Source of the DNA: Undaria pinnatifida
Taxonomy: Eukaryota; Sar; Phaeophyceae; Laminariales; Alariaceae
Direction: 5' to 3'
Length of the DNA stretch: 64,000 bases
NCBI GenBank assembly: GCA_012845835.1
Contig: JABAKD010000007.1
Location: forward strand, 8,600,723 to 8,664,722
The notes below the pieces were generated by a model that saw nothing but the letters and a program-made list of their open reading frames with translations, did not search any database and was not told the DNA's origin. The position numbers and the translations under genes are program-made. Positions 24,232 through 36,628 of this stretch are shown here, one piece after another (the first letter of the stretch is position 1; every line of letters starts with the position of its first letter).

Positions 24232-25704
24232 ATGGGAGTTTGCGCGCATGCCTCTTGCACGGCAAAGTCACGCTTTAATGTCGAGGGCACCAGGGCACCA
24301 ATGTACTGCAAGAAACATGCTGAGCGAGGCATGGTGAACGTCTGCTCTAGGCGTTGCTCTCACGACTCTTGCATGAAACCACCCTGCTTCGGCGACGAGA
24401 GCGACAAAAGGGGGGTGTTCTGCAAGAAACACTCGGCAAACGGCATGGTTGATGTCCGTCGCCGCCGTTGCGCCCATGCTTCTTGCAAAAAAAATCCCAA
24501 CTTCAATGTCATAGGCAGCAAGGCGGCGGCGTACTGCAAGGCGCATGCTGAAGACGGAATGGTGAATATCAATAGTAAGCACTGTTCACACGCCCTCTGC
24601 ACTAAACAACCCAATTTCAATCTGCCTGGTAGGAGGTCGGGGGCGTATTGCAAAAGCCATGCTGGCGAAGACATGATCAACGTCCGCACGAAGCGGTGCC
24701 TGGATTCCGCCTGCGCGCTTGTGCCTTCATTCAATGTAAGGGGCAGCCATGCAGCGGCGTACTGCAGACAGCATGCTGCAGATGGCATGGTCATCGTTCA
24801 TGGCAGGCGTTGCTTGCATGTGTTCTGCACTAAGCGACCGAATTTCAACTACGAGGGCGAGAAGCTGGCTACGTTCTGCAAACAGCATGCCGAGGAGGGC
24901 ATGGTGAACGTGACCGGAAGACGCTGCTCGCACGACGCTTGTACGATCGAACCTAGGTTCAACGTGGAGGGTAGCAAGACTGCAGCATACTGTCATGCTC
25001 ATGCTGCGGATGACATGGTTGATATCCGTAGAAAATGTTGTTCGCACGCCACATGCCAAAAAACACCCTCCTTCAATGTGGCGGGGAGCACGAGGGCGGC
25101 ATATTGCAAGAGTCATGCCGAGAGCGGCATGGTCAACGTCATCGCTAAGGTGTGCCGGCATGCCACGTGCATGAGGACGTCCTCGTTCAATGTGGAGGGC
25201 AGCAAAAGAACGGGGTACTGCAAGCATCATGCTGAGGACGGCATGGTGAGGGTTCACCGCAGGCGTTGCGTCCATGACTCGTGTCCAGTTTCTCCTAGCT
25301 TCAATGTCATCGGCAGCAAATCGCCGGCCTACTGTAGAAAGCATGCTCATGCTGGAATGATAAACGTGGACAGCAGACGTTGTTTACACGACTCTTGCTT
25401 TAAGCGGCCGATGTGGGGTGTGCTGGATGACGGGTTCGCGACAGCATGCCATGGCCATAAAGCTGACATCGTGGGCAGCCCCGTAATCAGTTTCATATAC
25501 AAGTGCAAGGTAGCGGACTGCGGGAAAGTGTCGCGATGGGGACCCCGTGGGAAGCAACCTACCCATTGCCTTCATCACGGTCCCCTCACAAACGGACTTG
25601 TCCGCTCTTTTGGGACGGATGGGAGGGAGAAGGGGGATCGTAACCCATCTTATGGCGCCGTCAATGGATCTTCTTTTCGCGTTAAAACCGAGTGTCTATT
25701 TTGA
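24232..25704 (+). CDS. EsV-1-7 repeat protein A (490 aa, 12 repeats)
   Basis: The frame encodes tandem Cys/His repeats of the form C-x4-C-x16-C-x2-H-x12 with a 38-residue period. First cysteines fall at about residues 4, 42, 80, 118, 156, 194, 232, 270, 308, 346, 384 and 425. A conserved core F-N-V-x-G-S and a segment A-x-x-G-M-V-x-V recur in each. The last two repeats diverge: they carry W-G instead of F-N-V, and the final one has x15 spacing. A 41-residue tail follows. This is the EsV-1-7 domain, which in Ectocarpus includes the developmental regulator IMMEDIATE UPRIGHT; its molecular function is not established, and metal binding is only an inference from the Cys/His pattern. I chose the ATG at 24232 because it is the first in-frame ATG and gives M-x-x-C as in protein B. 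The frame stays open upstream to 24010, so a 5' exon joined at an acceptor such as the CAG ending near 24115 is possible. Confidence 0.9.
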   Translation: MGVCAHASCTAKSRFNVEGTRAPMYCKKHAERGMVNVCSRRCSHDSCMKPPCFGDESDKRGVFCKKHSANGMVDVRRRRCAHASCKKNPNFNVIGSKAAAYCKAHAEDGMVNINSKHCSHALCTKQPNFNLPGRRSGAYCKSHAGEDMINVRTKRCLDSACALVPSFNVRGSHAAAYCRQHAADGMVIVHGRRCLHVFCTKRPNFNYEGEKLATFCKQHAEEGMVNVTGRRCSHDACTIEPRFNVEGSKTAAYCHAHAADDMVDIRRKCCSHATCQKTPSFNVAGSTRAAYCKSHAESGMVNVIAKVCRHATCMRTSSFNVEGSKRTGYCKHHAEDGMVRVHRRRCVHDSCPVSPSFNVIGSKSPAYCRKHAHAGMINVDSRRCLHDSCFKRPMWGVLDDGFATACHGHKADIVGSPVISFIYKCKVADCGKVSRWGPRGKQPTHCLHHGPLTNGLVRSFGTDGREKGDRNPSYGAVNGSSFRVKTECLF

Positions 25705-27615
25705 GCTAAGTCCAAGCGACATGTAGCTTTTGGAGGTTTAAGTTAGTTAACATTCGAGGCGTGCGATTCCGATTGCGCCTAAATTCTTCTCATTTTTTCT
25801 GCGGCCTAGCCATTCGGTGAAACGTCCGCTCCGACATTGGGTTTACCAGCAGTTTTTTTTTCAGTTGGGGGTCGACAGCTTTTCAGCCCATGCGGGTAGT
25901 GATTTGTTCAATTTGGCGAGGACGCGGCCGATGCTGCATTATGTTGCCGCAGCCGTTGTCCGACGTGCCCGTATAGGTGCTCCCTTTAGTAACATACCAC
26001 GGGTTTAGGGATCAACAGTCAGTTTCACTGAGGCAATGCGACCGGTATGTTGCTGCGGGATATCTTGTGGCGTTACACACGTAACATTCGGCGTTGTGGA
26101 TGAAATGCCGTCGATCATGGTGAACTTGGTAATGTGGTACGGCTTGGCGTCAAAGAGGGCGAGGTAGAGATTGTGACGACGTCACAGAGTAGCTACTCCG
26201 TCGGGATGGATAACTGCAGGTAGCCTAATCCACATGTAATCGTGTTGTTGTGGCAGTAGATAATGCAGCGGTCGTAGATCCAGCGATGATAGATTGTTCA
26301 GATGGACCTATGTGCAGTGCATATCTGCAATTCTATCCGCACCGAATATTGCTACCTCGGCGCTGTTACCGTTGGTCAATATCAAACGTCACTGATGCGG
26401 TAGCCATAGGCGTCGTGAATCCGAAACTGATCTGGTCAAGGCTTTACATTGTGCGTATTCTATGTTTACACATTTCGTGGATTCACACGATACGATTTGT
26501 TTTCTTTGCACGACTGGGAGTTAAGGCGGAAACTCGCGCAACCATGGCCTAGGAGCGATCCACTAGAACTCGGATGTCAAGGGGGCATCAAGCAGAACAC
26601 GACAATCACGTGCACCAGTGTCTTTATCGGTAGTCCTTTGAATAGTTTTTTTATAGGATTTCGTATGAGCCCCGGAAGTCTAGTTTCAAGCGCAACTGAT
26701 CTTTGTCTTGGTGCGACATTGCTATAGAGACACCGTACGCTCGTACTCGTCCGGCACAGCGATTCCTCATGTTGTTGCTACCGCCGCGTTCTGTGTGCGG
26801 CCGATGTTAAGTAGCATGAGCCCGGTATCATTTTATGGCAGCAGCCGCGGCGAAAATGCCAGCAAGCAGGACGCTCGGCTAATTGTGGGAACTGTCGCCA
26901 TCCTGGCTTACAATTGTGTTTTACGCGAGCATGCAGCAACAGCACAAATCTATATTAGCGGTGCTTGTGGAACTGATATAAACGAAGCCGCAGGGCGGAG
27001 CTGCGGCATCAGCACCAACTGCGTTGTAGAATAGGTAAATATCTGGAGTATCACCTTAGGCCCTTTGGAATCTTACGTGATGCCATGTCCCAAACCATGT
27101 ATCACATCGCTTTCCATCCATCATACGACATTCTCAAGCTGGACAAATGCACATGTCGTGTGGCTGAAACCAGGAAGAAGGGGGAAGTGGGGGATAGGGA
27201 AGAGAAAGCATCCCACCCAGGGAACGCAGAGTAATGTAGGCGGTCTCACGTTTTTGTCGGCATCATCATAGTGCACAATTATTATAGGATGGTTAGGGTG
27301 CTTCTATTCTTTTCGCTCTTTACTCGCAAGGTTTTTCGTTAAATCGTACGTACCCTTTTTTTTTTGGCCGCATGTCGTAAATATGCATGGACCCCAACGT
27401 GTCAAAGTACAGGTTCGTCATGCCAAAACCATGTTTTTTTTTTTGTAATCTGTTGTTGGGCGGTGCCCTCTAAGTGATGTTGAACTCTTGTACATCGTCA
27501 CGGAGAGGGCCATCGGGCGTCTGAGTGTAGTATCACAACCCACCATGCTAATGGAGCAGGAGACGCGTGCTACGAACGGCATATGTCTCATTGTGAACAT
27601 TAGATCTAGTTTATG

Positions 27616-28014
27616 CTAATCTTCATCAGCAAAATAAAGGCTGCCCCTCAAGTTCAAAACCTCTTGTGTACCGTTTCGCACTGTTAGTATGTCCCAAGGT
27701 CGTTTTGGGGGTGTATAGCCGGTTAAAATGTATACATCAATACACACTATATGTACACTCGTACGATAGCAATTCATGTCTAACCAGCCTATATAAAAGT
27801 TCAATGTTGGGTACAATACCAACGGAAAAGAGAATAATATGAAGCCGACGCCAGCTTGAGGAACAATCATATACTTCAGCAAAAACTCAGTGATTGTTGC
27901 TGAATGCGCTACACGCCTACGCCCAGTGGAACTGGAGAATAGCAAGCAGCCAACGCCGACGAGAGGAATGAGCGCGTACTTCCACACGCAGTGAGTGTGG
28001 CTAAATGCGCGAGA
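27616..28014 (-). CDS. Unrecognised hydrophobic frame with an internal repeat
   Basis: The frame holds two related blocks of about 36 residues: one with W-K-Y-A-L-I-P-L-V-G-V-G-C-L-L-F-S-S and one with L-K-Y-M-I-V-P-Q-A-G-V-G-F-I-L-F-S-F. Each looks like a membrane segment after a short basic/serine stretch. A duplicated membrane exon is possible. There is no assignable start (a TGA lies a few codons upstream) and no family. Confidence 0.2.
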   Translation of the reverse strand, partial: SRAFSHTHCVWKYALIPLVGVGCLLFSSSTGRRRVAHSATITEFLLKYMIVPQAGVGFILFSFPLVLYPTLNFYIGWLDMNCYRTSVHIVCIDVYILTGYTPPKRPWDILTVRNGTQEVLNLRGSLYFADED

Positions 28015-29594
28015 CGCCGATGCCCAATATAATCAATTCGTCACCCCCACCTTGATTGCGCGTTTGCTGTAGAACTGGCCTGGCGACGACAACCCAAAAC
28101 TCTCTGTCATGTTCTAAAACACATTAAAAGTACAGTTACACAGTTATGAATACTGTTTGTTATCTGGACCTAACCCAGAGCGTAGTATCGTTTCCTATCT
28201 CCTTGCGCATGCGTGCTTTAAATATTTGGGGGCGCATTTGCTGCCGGTTGTTTTTGCTCACCAGCGTTGTATGCTGTCTCGATATTGTGTCTTCGACTGT
28301 TCAACTCTGCACCGGCCGCTAACGAGTCGTCCTCCGGCCATAAGTGTTGGCCCACGGCTGGTGATTGATTCGCGCGGTGATGCGGCGACTGCATACACTC
28401 TCTTTTACACACGGTATTTTCTTGGCTTTCTGGCGGGCGTTTAAGGTGTACTCCCCCTAGCGTAGTCCCTTTCTACTTTCCCCAGATAACCACAATACCT
28501 GGAATATCACCCTGGGCATTGGAAACGTTTGAGATAGTGAACGCCAAAGTGTCAAACTTCAACTGTGAGTATATATTGCAGTGTTCGTTGGATACGTAAG
28601 CTGGAATATCCGAAGATTGTTCGAGGAGTATCTCCCGCCGCCGGATAATGGACATGATAAACTTGGTCCAAAACGACTAGATTACTGTTGTCGAACCTTC
28701 CATTTTCTGTATACTGTTCATTGTGATTTCTCACTTGATGAATATGTGACGACGGGAGACAGGAGTTTCAATGACAGATTAGCGTAGTCGTATCGGCATA
28801 CCGGGATGATGGTGGTTGTAGGTTCATCTTGCTTCCCTGTTTTTCTTTTTCTGCGGGACGCTGTGCCCTTGGTCTTCGACAAGAGATACATACCTTATGT
28901 GTGGTAGTCGAGAGGAGCTGGAGCCGTAGTGGGGAGTAGCTGAATAATGTATGTCCTCATGTTCGAATTATCCCACTGGGTTGTTCACCACCCTAACTAT
29001 CTGTGCAGTGGTACTGCTCTGCGACGCATTCAGGGGTAAGGAAATATACAGGTTTACCATTGCCGAATTGTTGTATGTAACCAGTTGCCTTCCCTTCGGA
29101 AATAGTTTGAACGGCCAGGAAAATGGCGTTCATTCGGTCGATGTTCCTGTTTTTGGATAGCTTACTCTCAGCGAGCCGCCCAAGCGGGGCAACGGATTTA
29201 AACAAGGTGTGAATGCTTCCTCTTTAACCAAAACCTCGGCACAATCGCAGAAGCAAGGCTGCGAAAAACAAGCGGATGCAGCCGTACCAGTAGCAGAACG
29301 GTACTGAAATATTTTTAGAGGTCAACGCTGAGTCCAATTCATGTCAATGTTGTATTTAGAAGCGTGTTGAGATAGAGGTAGCACGCTTTGGCTAATTGTG
29401 GTTTCTAAAGGACTGGGCGGCTCAAACCAAAGTTGAGGCGGAACGTGTTTATTTCTTTGCCAACTGGCTACGTTTGTACATTTAGGCCATTTATTTCTCG
29501 ATCGCGTTAGGTTCTCGGTTTGGTCCAAACAAGTTTCGGCGCGAGGCATTGAGATCGTGAAGTGACGAGCCCCGGAAAAATATTGGCGATTGTC

Positions 29595-29860
29595 TACCGT
29601 AGCATGTGCTGCCTGTTTCTGCCTGCGACCTGTCTGCTGCTCCTTCAAGGTGGCTACGCTGGTATATCATGCTTCTGTTTGCCTCGAACTCCTGCTGGCA
29701 AACGCAAGCTGCTGCTACTGGTTGACGGTAGACGGCTGTTACGCTGCTACCAGCTATTGCTGGCTGCCGATTGCTGCTGCTGCTGGCTGCTACTGGCTGC
29801 TGCTGTTGAAATTACTACAACGACCTTCCATCATCCACCAACAACGCCGACAGCTACAAG
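29595..29860 (+). repeat. CTG-rich degenerate microsatellite
   Basis: GCTGCTGCTGCTGGCTGCTACTGG-type repeats with many interruptions; source of Leu/Cys/Ala-rich false frames. Confidence 0.7.
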
Positions 29861-30724
29861 CCGATATGATAGAGCATTGTGAACTACGCCCAGCCTGCAA
29901 CTGCCACACACGACTCACGAATCAGGAGTTACCGTTAAAAAGAGAATACATAGGGTTAGCGCTAGGGATAGGGTTAGGACCCATTAGGATTTTCTTCACT
30001 TAGTTACGCGGGGCCTATCAACAATTCCATCGATTATACGTCACCACGATGGGGTTGAGGGCAAGTCACTTGCCTGCCACAGTGAAGACCGTGCATTCCA
30101 GTTTTCCCTTGTGCATTCTCGTACTTGTATCGGAATTTTCGTTCGTAGGCGATTGATGGCTGAAAGTGCAAAGGCACGAGCTGGGTAACTTCAGTGAAAG
30201 TCCTCGACCACAAACAGGTGGCAGGACAATTAGAATGCCTATCCCTATGCACGATGAACTTAAAGCAAATGATTTCTCGAGGAAGTCGCCAATGAGAAAA
30301 TATGCGTAGCGCATATCGTTCGCCTGCACCGTACAGGAACCGGCTGAGTTGTCCCGCGGTAGGTGTACAGTGGACGTTTCTGAGCTCCTGACGTGTGGAG
30401 CTCAATATCCCACCCGGTACTTGTCATCGACCACACTCAATCGCTGAATTCAGCCAACCCATTTTTGGCGATCTAGGACAGAAACACCGATACTCGTACG
30501 GGCATCAGTCTAGCTTGTAGGTCATTACGTGATAAGCTTAACCGGTGGCAAACCCCGGGCCAAAAAACTTTCAACCAATGAAGGTCCTTACCGTTGGATG
30601 GTTCAGAAGCATTATCACACATAACCCCCACCTAAAGCCGACGCTATAAAGTAGTGAAAACGTCAAACATTACTGCATGGTCCATAAAATATTGTATTTG
30701 AACGGCGCGCACGTCCGCATTGGA

Positions 30725-32090
30725 TTAATTCCATCCAGGCAGTTTCAGCCCGCTGTGCTTACTTCCGCGTGCTATCCAAGACGTTACCCTATCTTTAGAA
30801 ATGCTCAGTTTCAGGTGTAGGATGCCGTTTCGGTAGGTTACTTTTGTGCAGAAATAAGGAGCCCGGTATCGCCACTCGGCGGCAAAAAAATATATGCATC
30901 GTTTGGACATTGACGAGAACAATGCTAGGCGTGTATTTTACAGTAAATGCATGGATGACTTCCCAGAACTACATTAGAATATATGTCTTTTAATCGCCTG
31001 CGGCGGGATCAGCTTTGATCCAAACCGCCCATATTTCCCACCCTGTCCAGTGTTGTGCTTTGTGTGTTCTAGTGCTGTCGTGTGCTCGACGGATTGCTAA
31101 GGATCATATATTCAGCTGGCGGAATTACTTGTTCGTTTACAAGATAAAAAGACGGTGAACGTGAGGAGCTCTCTCAGCCAGGAGAGAAGCTGCCGTGTAC
31201 GGAGTACATGCCGGATGAAGTGGTACTTGATTTGGGTTTGCACATATACTGGAACGGGCCCTTTGTGTATGTGAGCCCCGGCGGCTTTCCCTCCCTTCGA
31301 GCGCGGGTTGTGGCCATCGGCGAACTGAGCAATTAGAAAGAGGCTCTCGAATCCTTTGTTTGGGTACACCGCGATCAAGAACATTTGAAAACCTCTTTTT
31401 CAGACACGTCAGATTTTACTGCAGTATTATTCTTCTGCTTCACTGATCATAAATGTAAGCTGTTGGACTAGATGAGGCCTCTTTCCCCAGCTCGTTCTCT
31501 TACCCATGTTTCCATGGTTTCATACATACTCTCCACCATTTATGGCATTGGGATCGCCGTCTCGCCCGAACTTCGTTGATCGTGTTTCTATACAGCGGCA
31601 TGCACGAGGCGAAGGACCGGCGGGTGTGTTGAAAAAACTCGGATTGGTTAATTTTTTCGTTCGCTTGGAAGCACCGTCCCGGGTTTGATTTGTGCTCCCC
31701 GCAGGAGAATCAGCGGTCACCAAAAAACATATAGTGTACGTCAGTGTACTGCTTGTTCCATGTCCAAACACCAGCATGATATCACCCCATCACGGATTGG
31801 GCGTTCTTTCAAAACGACTTCATCCCAAAACGCTTCATGTTTACGCTCGAAACCCGGCACAAACGCGCACCCCTCGTGCCAGCGTCCCACTCCCGGTCCT
31901 GCCATTACACCCACCGGGTGAGCCATGGCGTCAAGTCCATAAATCCATCTGCCCATAAAGCGACAATGTGGGCGAGGGTTGGAGAATCGCCCATGTGTCC
32001 ACCTACCGGAGTTCGTCGGCCGAAAGCTGTGGAGTTGGGCGTAGAAAAGGCCGCATGGCAGTATGGCGATGTTTTAGGTGCCGAAGCCAT
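30725..32090 (-). other. Series of coding-like minus-strand segments, unassigned
   Basis: Several minus-strand frames read like protein in succession: 31741-31956 (contains G-R-W-H-E-G-C-A-F-V-P-G-F-E-R-K-H), 31520-31777, 31112-31384 (contains H-N-P-R-S-K-G-G-K-A-A-G-A-H-I-H) and 30725-30922 (contains L-S-I-S-K-D-R-V-T-S-W-I). They lie in different frames and could be exons of one gene or the remains of a decayed element. No family recognised. Confidence 0.15.
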
Positions 32091-33559
32091 TCATCCGCGC
32101 ACGGCTACCTCGAGTGTCAGTACAAGACTACCTGGATGTCAATACACAGCATCGTACGTTAGAAGCGGGGGGAATGAATGTCACGCCCCTTGTGCTGCTA
32201 AACAACTTGGCAAACGTCAAAGTAAATCTGTATCTACAGCCGATCCATCTAAAATCATGTCAATCGCACAGACAATAAAAGCGCGACTCCGGGCCACTCC
32301 TACCTACCGATACCTTGACCGCGAAATTAGGATGTGACAAAATAGGAAAAAACTGCCACGTGTCAGGCATGTGCCTGCGATTCTACCAATAGCTAATAGA
32401 ACATCGAAGTTCCGATGTAAATATACGTTGGAAGAAGACACCATGTGACACGCACGTGTCTGCGATGATCTGACAAGGCCGGGCGATGGCGAAAGGAAAA
32501 CACTTGTTTGCGCCTGGTGTCCACATCCACGAGGCTTTAAAACGGTGTATGTGCATCAATTGTAAGAAGGGGACGGTTGGTTAGGAAAAAAAATCAACTG
32601 GCCGACGATCGGTGACCAAACTGGTGGCTGATCTCTCGCTCCTCGTGTGTGCATCACGTATACACACAGTCACATGATGGTGCACAACAAGCGGGCATCA
32701 ACATGCTTTCGGCATCCATGACCTAGCCGACACGAAATAAACAGAAGCCTTATAGAATACTCGTTACAAGTAAACAAGGTCGCCAGCTCTAGTGTCGCAG
32801 TAACGCTGTGTCGACGTGCTGCAGTGCCAGCTATCCTCCCGCCCCGCCAATCCGTCGCCTAGGAGCAACCTCAAAACGCCTACCCTCGTGTCCCCGCCAC
32901 GTCGAAGGATCTACCCTGCCGCGCTCAAACACACTCATGCGCTTGCATCACGCGGGTACCCTGCAGAGGAAAGGCAGGAAATGGGCTATTCGACGCATGC
33001 ATGGTGACCGCCCTCTTTAAATTACCGTATCCTGAAAAAGAGATTCGGGAAATGCTGGGCCGTTCCGCCCCGTGTTCACACAAACATTGCATCGTTGACT
33101 ATGAGGGCTATACTGGTTGGTCCCTTACTGGGCCTGCAACATTGATTTGTTGTCGACCCGCTCAGCTATCGTCCGGGCCGACGGCGAAGGGTGGCAGAAT
33201 AACAGGTGACGCGAGTAGGCCGCGGCCACCGCCACCCTGGCGACACCGATCTTGTTTTGACGTCCAAATCCCCCGGCGCGCGGGCGTTTCGTGATTTTCC
33301 CCGCGGCGCCCTGACCGGGCAGGGGGGGGCTGCTGGGCCAGCGATGCGCCGTCCAACCCGTGGTGGCGTAGTCTACACCCTTGCCGGCGCAGAAAAAATA
33401 CGACCGTATCACATGGAGAGATAACCGGGGATGGGGCCGTCGAAAGCTAGCTGTACTTAGTTGCCGACGAGCTGTGTTTTTTGTCGTCTCGAGTTCTTGA
33501 AGCAGCAGCGGGTTTACCCGGCACACCGCGAAACGCGACCATTATCAAGTTGAAGCCTC
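32091..33559. other. No recognised gene
   Basis: Short frames only, including 33125-33526 (-); no motif or repeat identified. Confidence 0.4.
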
Positions 33560-36480
33560 CGCGCATCGGTAGGAAGGTAAAGAGGCAGAAGCATCGGTAT
33601 CCGCTGAAGTGTATAGAGTGTCGACTGCAACCACGTTGTCAGCACATCAACTATATATGACCACCCACCGGCGCCAACGACACGCGCAATGACATCTAAA
33701 AAACCTTCGTAAGCATGAGTGCATATTAACGGTAGCATACAGTGTAGGGGTCGCAAACCTGACCCCCATATCTGCCGCAACTGTATGTCAACCGAAACCC
33801 GACAAGCAGTAGCGGCGACGAGGTTCGGCGTCAGTATCTGCTAAACATCAGCAATCAGTAAGGCAAAAACATCCCCGGGACCGTCGTGCTAGCGATGATA
33901 GTATAACAACCCCAAGCTACGAAGCAGCGGCCACTATATATGGACACAGCCGTGTCATCGATAGTTTCATGTATCGACAGCACGCAGTAACATTTCACAG
34001 GGACAAGAATAATCGCTGCGGGAGCCCACAGATGCCACCTCGGTGTCAGCCATAGCTGTAAACTATTATACATCAGCAAAACCGAAGACCCTGCACCGTC
34101 GTGACGAGATCCGCGAAGCGAAAGCCTCTCGCGCTGCCGCGCCGAGCTCAGCGAAAAAGAGCTTCTCGCACAACCCTTCCCGTAGTTGCTTGATACCCAC
34201 ATCAACTAACAACGCCACCATAACCATACCCCGGCCGCATCAGCAGCGGCATATCAACAACGAGTAGCAATCGCAAAGAAGCTCCGGCACGGCCGCGGCG
34301 GAAAGTGTGGTAAATCAACCACGTTCAGCGAAGCAACATGCAAAACGTCGCGCCAGAAGTCGTCGTTTATCAACAGCAATCCGAGGACAGCGAATACGAC
34401 AGGCGTATCACAACCGCTGTATATCAACAGCGACAGCGATCAACGATTATCAACTGTCATTAGGGAGAGGCAACGGCGATATCGCATCCGTGTGGGCAAT
34501 GGCCGTATGTTAGCGACCCGCGAGACAAATGTATTCTTGCCACAATTGTATATGAACAGTGATCAGCAAAGGGAAACCACCCCTGGCAAAAAGGTGTCGA
34601 GGTATGGCGGCATATCCACACATCCGTGTCAGCGACGACTGTATACCCACATTAAATTGGACATTAACCTGTTGGGACCAACGCAAAACGATAGAACAAA
34701 CAAGAAACGCGGTCATTCTCACAGCGTGACTGCGCAGCACCCGTCGTTTTATGCTACGCGCGTTTCGCGCAGCTCCTTGTGATGGACTCGAAGTCCCCAC
34801 TACTCCCTGCTCGCAGCCGGTGCAACGGGTTGTGGCTGATCTTGCATTTGCCCGTTATATTCGTCAACTTTATTCTCTCTGAAGTTCCAAAGGTGTTAGT
34901 AACCACAGCAATCCGCAAAGCAAAAGCATCTGGTACTGCCGTGTCAGTGATAACTATCGATCTGAACATCGACCGTAGCTGTGTAACCACCGCACCAAGC
35001 GACACATGGAGCCATTCCTGATAAAACTGCATCATCATGAACTCTATATCCACCGAAAAGAGCGGTACAGCGGTCGGCATATAGGTCAGTGTAGCGGTCG
35101 CCACCCGGACCCATGTCATCCACAATGGTATCCCAACCGCGACCAGCGAAGTAGTAGCAGCAACGAAGATAATCGTCGACATGTGGATGGCCACAGCAAC
35201 CAGCAAGACAAATGTGTCTGCCCCAACTCCGTGCCATCGATAGCAGTGTGTCAACCGCAACCATCTTGAAACTAAGGAAGTTAAACCATGCGTTACTTCC
35301 GGTCTCGTTTCGAAAAGCCTCGAGCCTTCGAAGAAGAAACGGGTGAACGTGCCACATGGTAACCCCGCCAATTATCAAACTCTAACCCGCGCGCGTCGGC
35401 GCGAAGACAAGTGAGCGGCAGCATCGATATCCATCGAGATATATGCTGTATCGACTGCAACGACGTTGTCTTCACATCAGCCCTACCTGTGTAAACCTGC
35501 TACCCGCGACACACGCAGTCGCCCCTGATCTAATTGCGTCCGCATGGACCATGTATGAAGGGTATCGAGCTGTATACCGGTCGCAACGCTAACCCATGTC
35601 AGCAGTGGTGTCTCAGCCCCGATCGGAAAGTCACCCGCGGCAATGAAGACAGCCGGACCATCTGTGTAACCAACGCAACTGGCAAGACAGTATATCTCCG
35701 ACAAAAGCCGGGTAAGCGATGGTGGTACATCAACGGCACCCAACCAGCCACCAACGAGGAAGCAGCACAATGTACCGACATCAGTAAAACGAAGACCGCT
35801 TGTACCGCCGTGTCGAAGTCAGCAACGAAAAGCCCGCAGACCCCAACGTGCGAATTAATGCGATATATCGCCAGCGCGGAGCGAAGCCGTAGCAAAGGAT
35901 AGCAACCGCAATACCTCCATGTCCATGAGTGGGCTAACAAATAAGCACAATAGAAAAAAAATGTAGCTCAACCGTGTACCAACCGTGACCAACGACACAG
36001 ATGCACTGCTGAACGACGCAGCCGTGTTGATCAGGACAGTGCATTCCCCGCGGTTAGTCGACTAAGGCAGCACATCAACCGCGATCGGCCCAGCGAGTTA
36101 ATATCTAGCCTAAGCATATATTAATTGACAAAACAGAATACACCCGTCACGGTCGAACATTTTCACACAACAAAGCGAAGGTCCTTCGAGCCGACACGAC
36201 CGTGTCTACCTGAGAGATAGGTTCCCGCTATCCGCAAAGCGACAGCATATCTGCGACTGCTGTATATCAACAGTTATTCATCAGCAGATCCAAGTCCCTC
36301 AGAAAGAGCCGCGCCCGCGACTACGTTTTAGCAAAGCGAAAATACACCAGGCACCGCCACGTATCAGCCCCGAGCAGCAAAGGCACTACACTGCTGGACG
36401 ACACGTAGTGTCGACACGAGCGATTTATAACCACGGTCAGCAGCACCAAAGCGCATCTGGCATAGCTATGTATAAACTGC
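33560..36480. repeat. Degenerate tandem-like repeat field, about 2.9 kb
   Basis: Loose repeats recur every several tens of bases. Typical blocks are CAGCAAAGCGAAAGCATC, ACCGCCGTGTCA, CTGTATATCAACAGCGA and GACTGCAACCACGTTGTC; good examples lie near 33590, 34075, 34370, 34420, 34905, 35410, 35800 and 36235. Long frames in this field are products of the repeats. I could not fix a single period by eye. Confidence 0.5.
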
Positions 36481-36628
36481 TAATTGATTTATACCTGGGG
36501 ATTTTGTAATGCTACGCCAGGTGGTACGCGTGTTAAACATGAGTGTGTTTTCACGGCCGGTGGGGGCGGGATATACGCTCTCGTACTCGTACGGTAGTCC
36601 TCCCCGGCCATGGATGCATATACTTATC

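Larger units (their letters stand above)
25705..30724. other. No recognised intact gene
   Basis: Downstream of gene A. Contains the hydrophobic frame at 27.6-28.0 kb and the CTG tract at 29.6 kb, both listed. A few telomere-like AGGGTTAG units occur near 29950, too few to call a telomeric tract. Confidence 0.4.

Noticed and set aside
24727-25350. 207-codon frame antisense to EsV-1-7 gene A, and similar frames antisense to gene B
   Set aside because: They are by-products of the 114-base periodic codon pattern of the sense genes.
29940-29980. Telomere-like AGGGTTAG units
   Set aside because: Only two or three imperfect units; not enough for an interstitial telomeric tract.
34754-35371. 205-codon hydrophobic minus-strand frame
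   Set aside because: It lies entirely in the degenerate repeat field and its composition follows the repeat.
33560-36480. Poly-Ser/Thr or repeat-protein gene in the 34 kb field
   Set aside because: No frame stays open across repeat units, and unit lengths vary without regard to codon phase.
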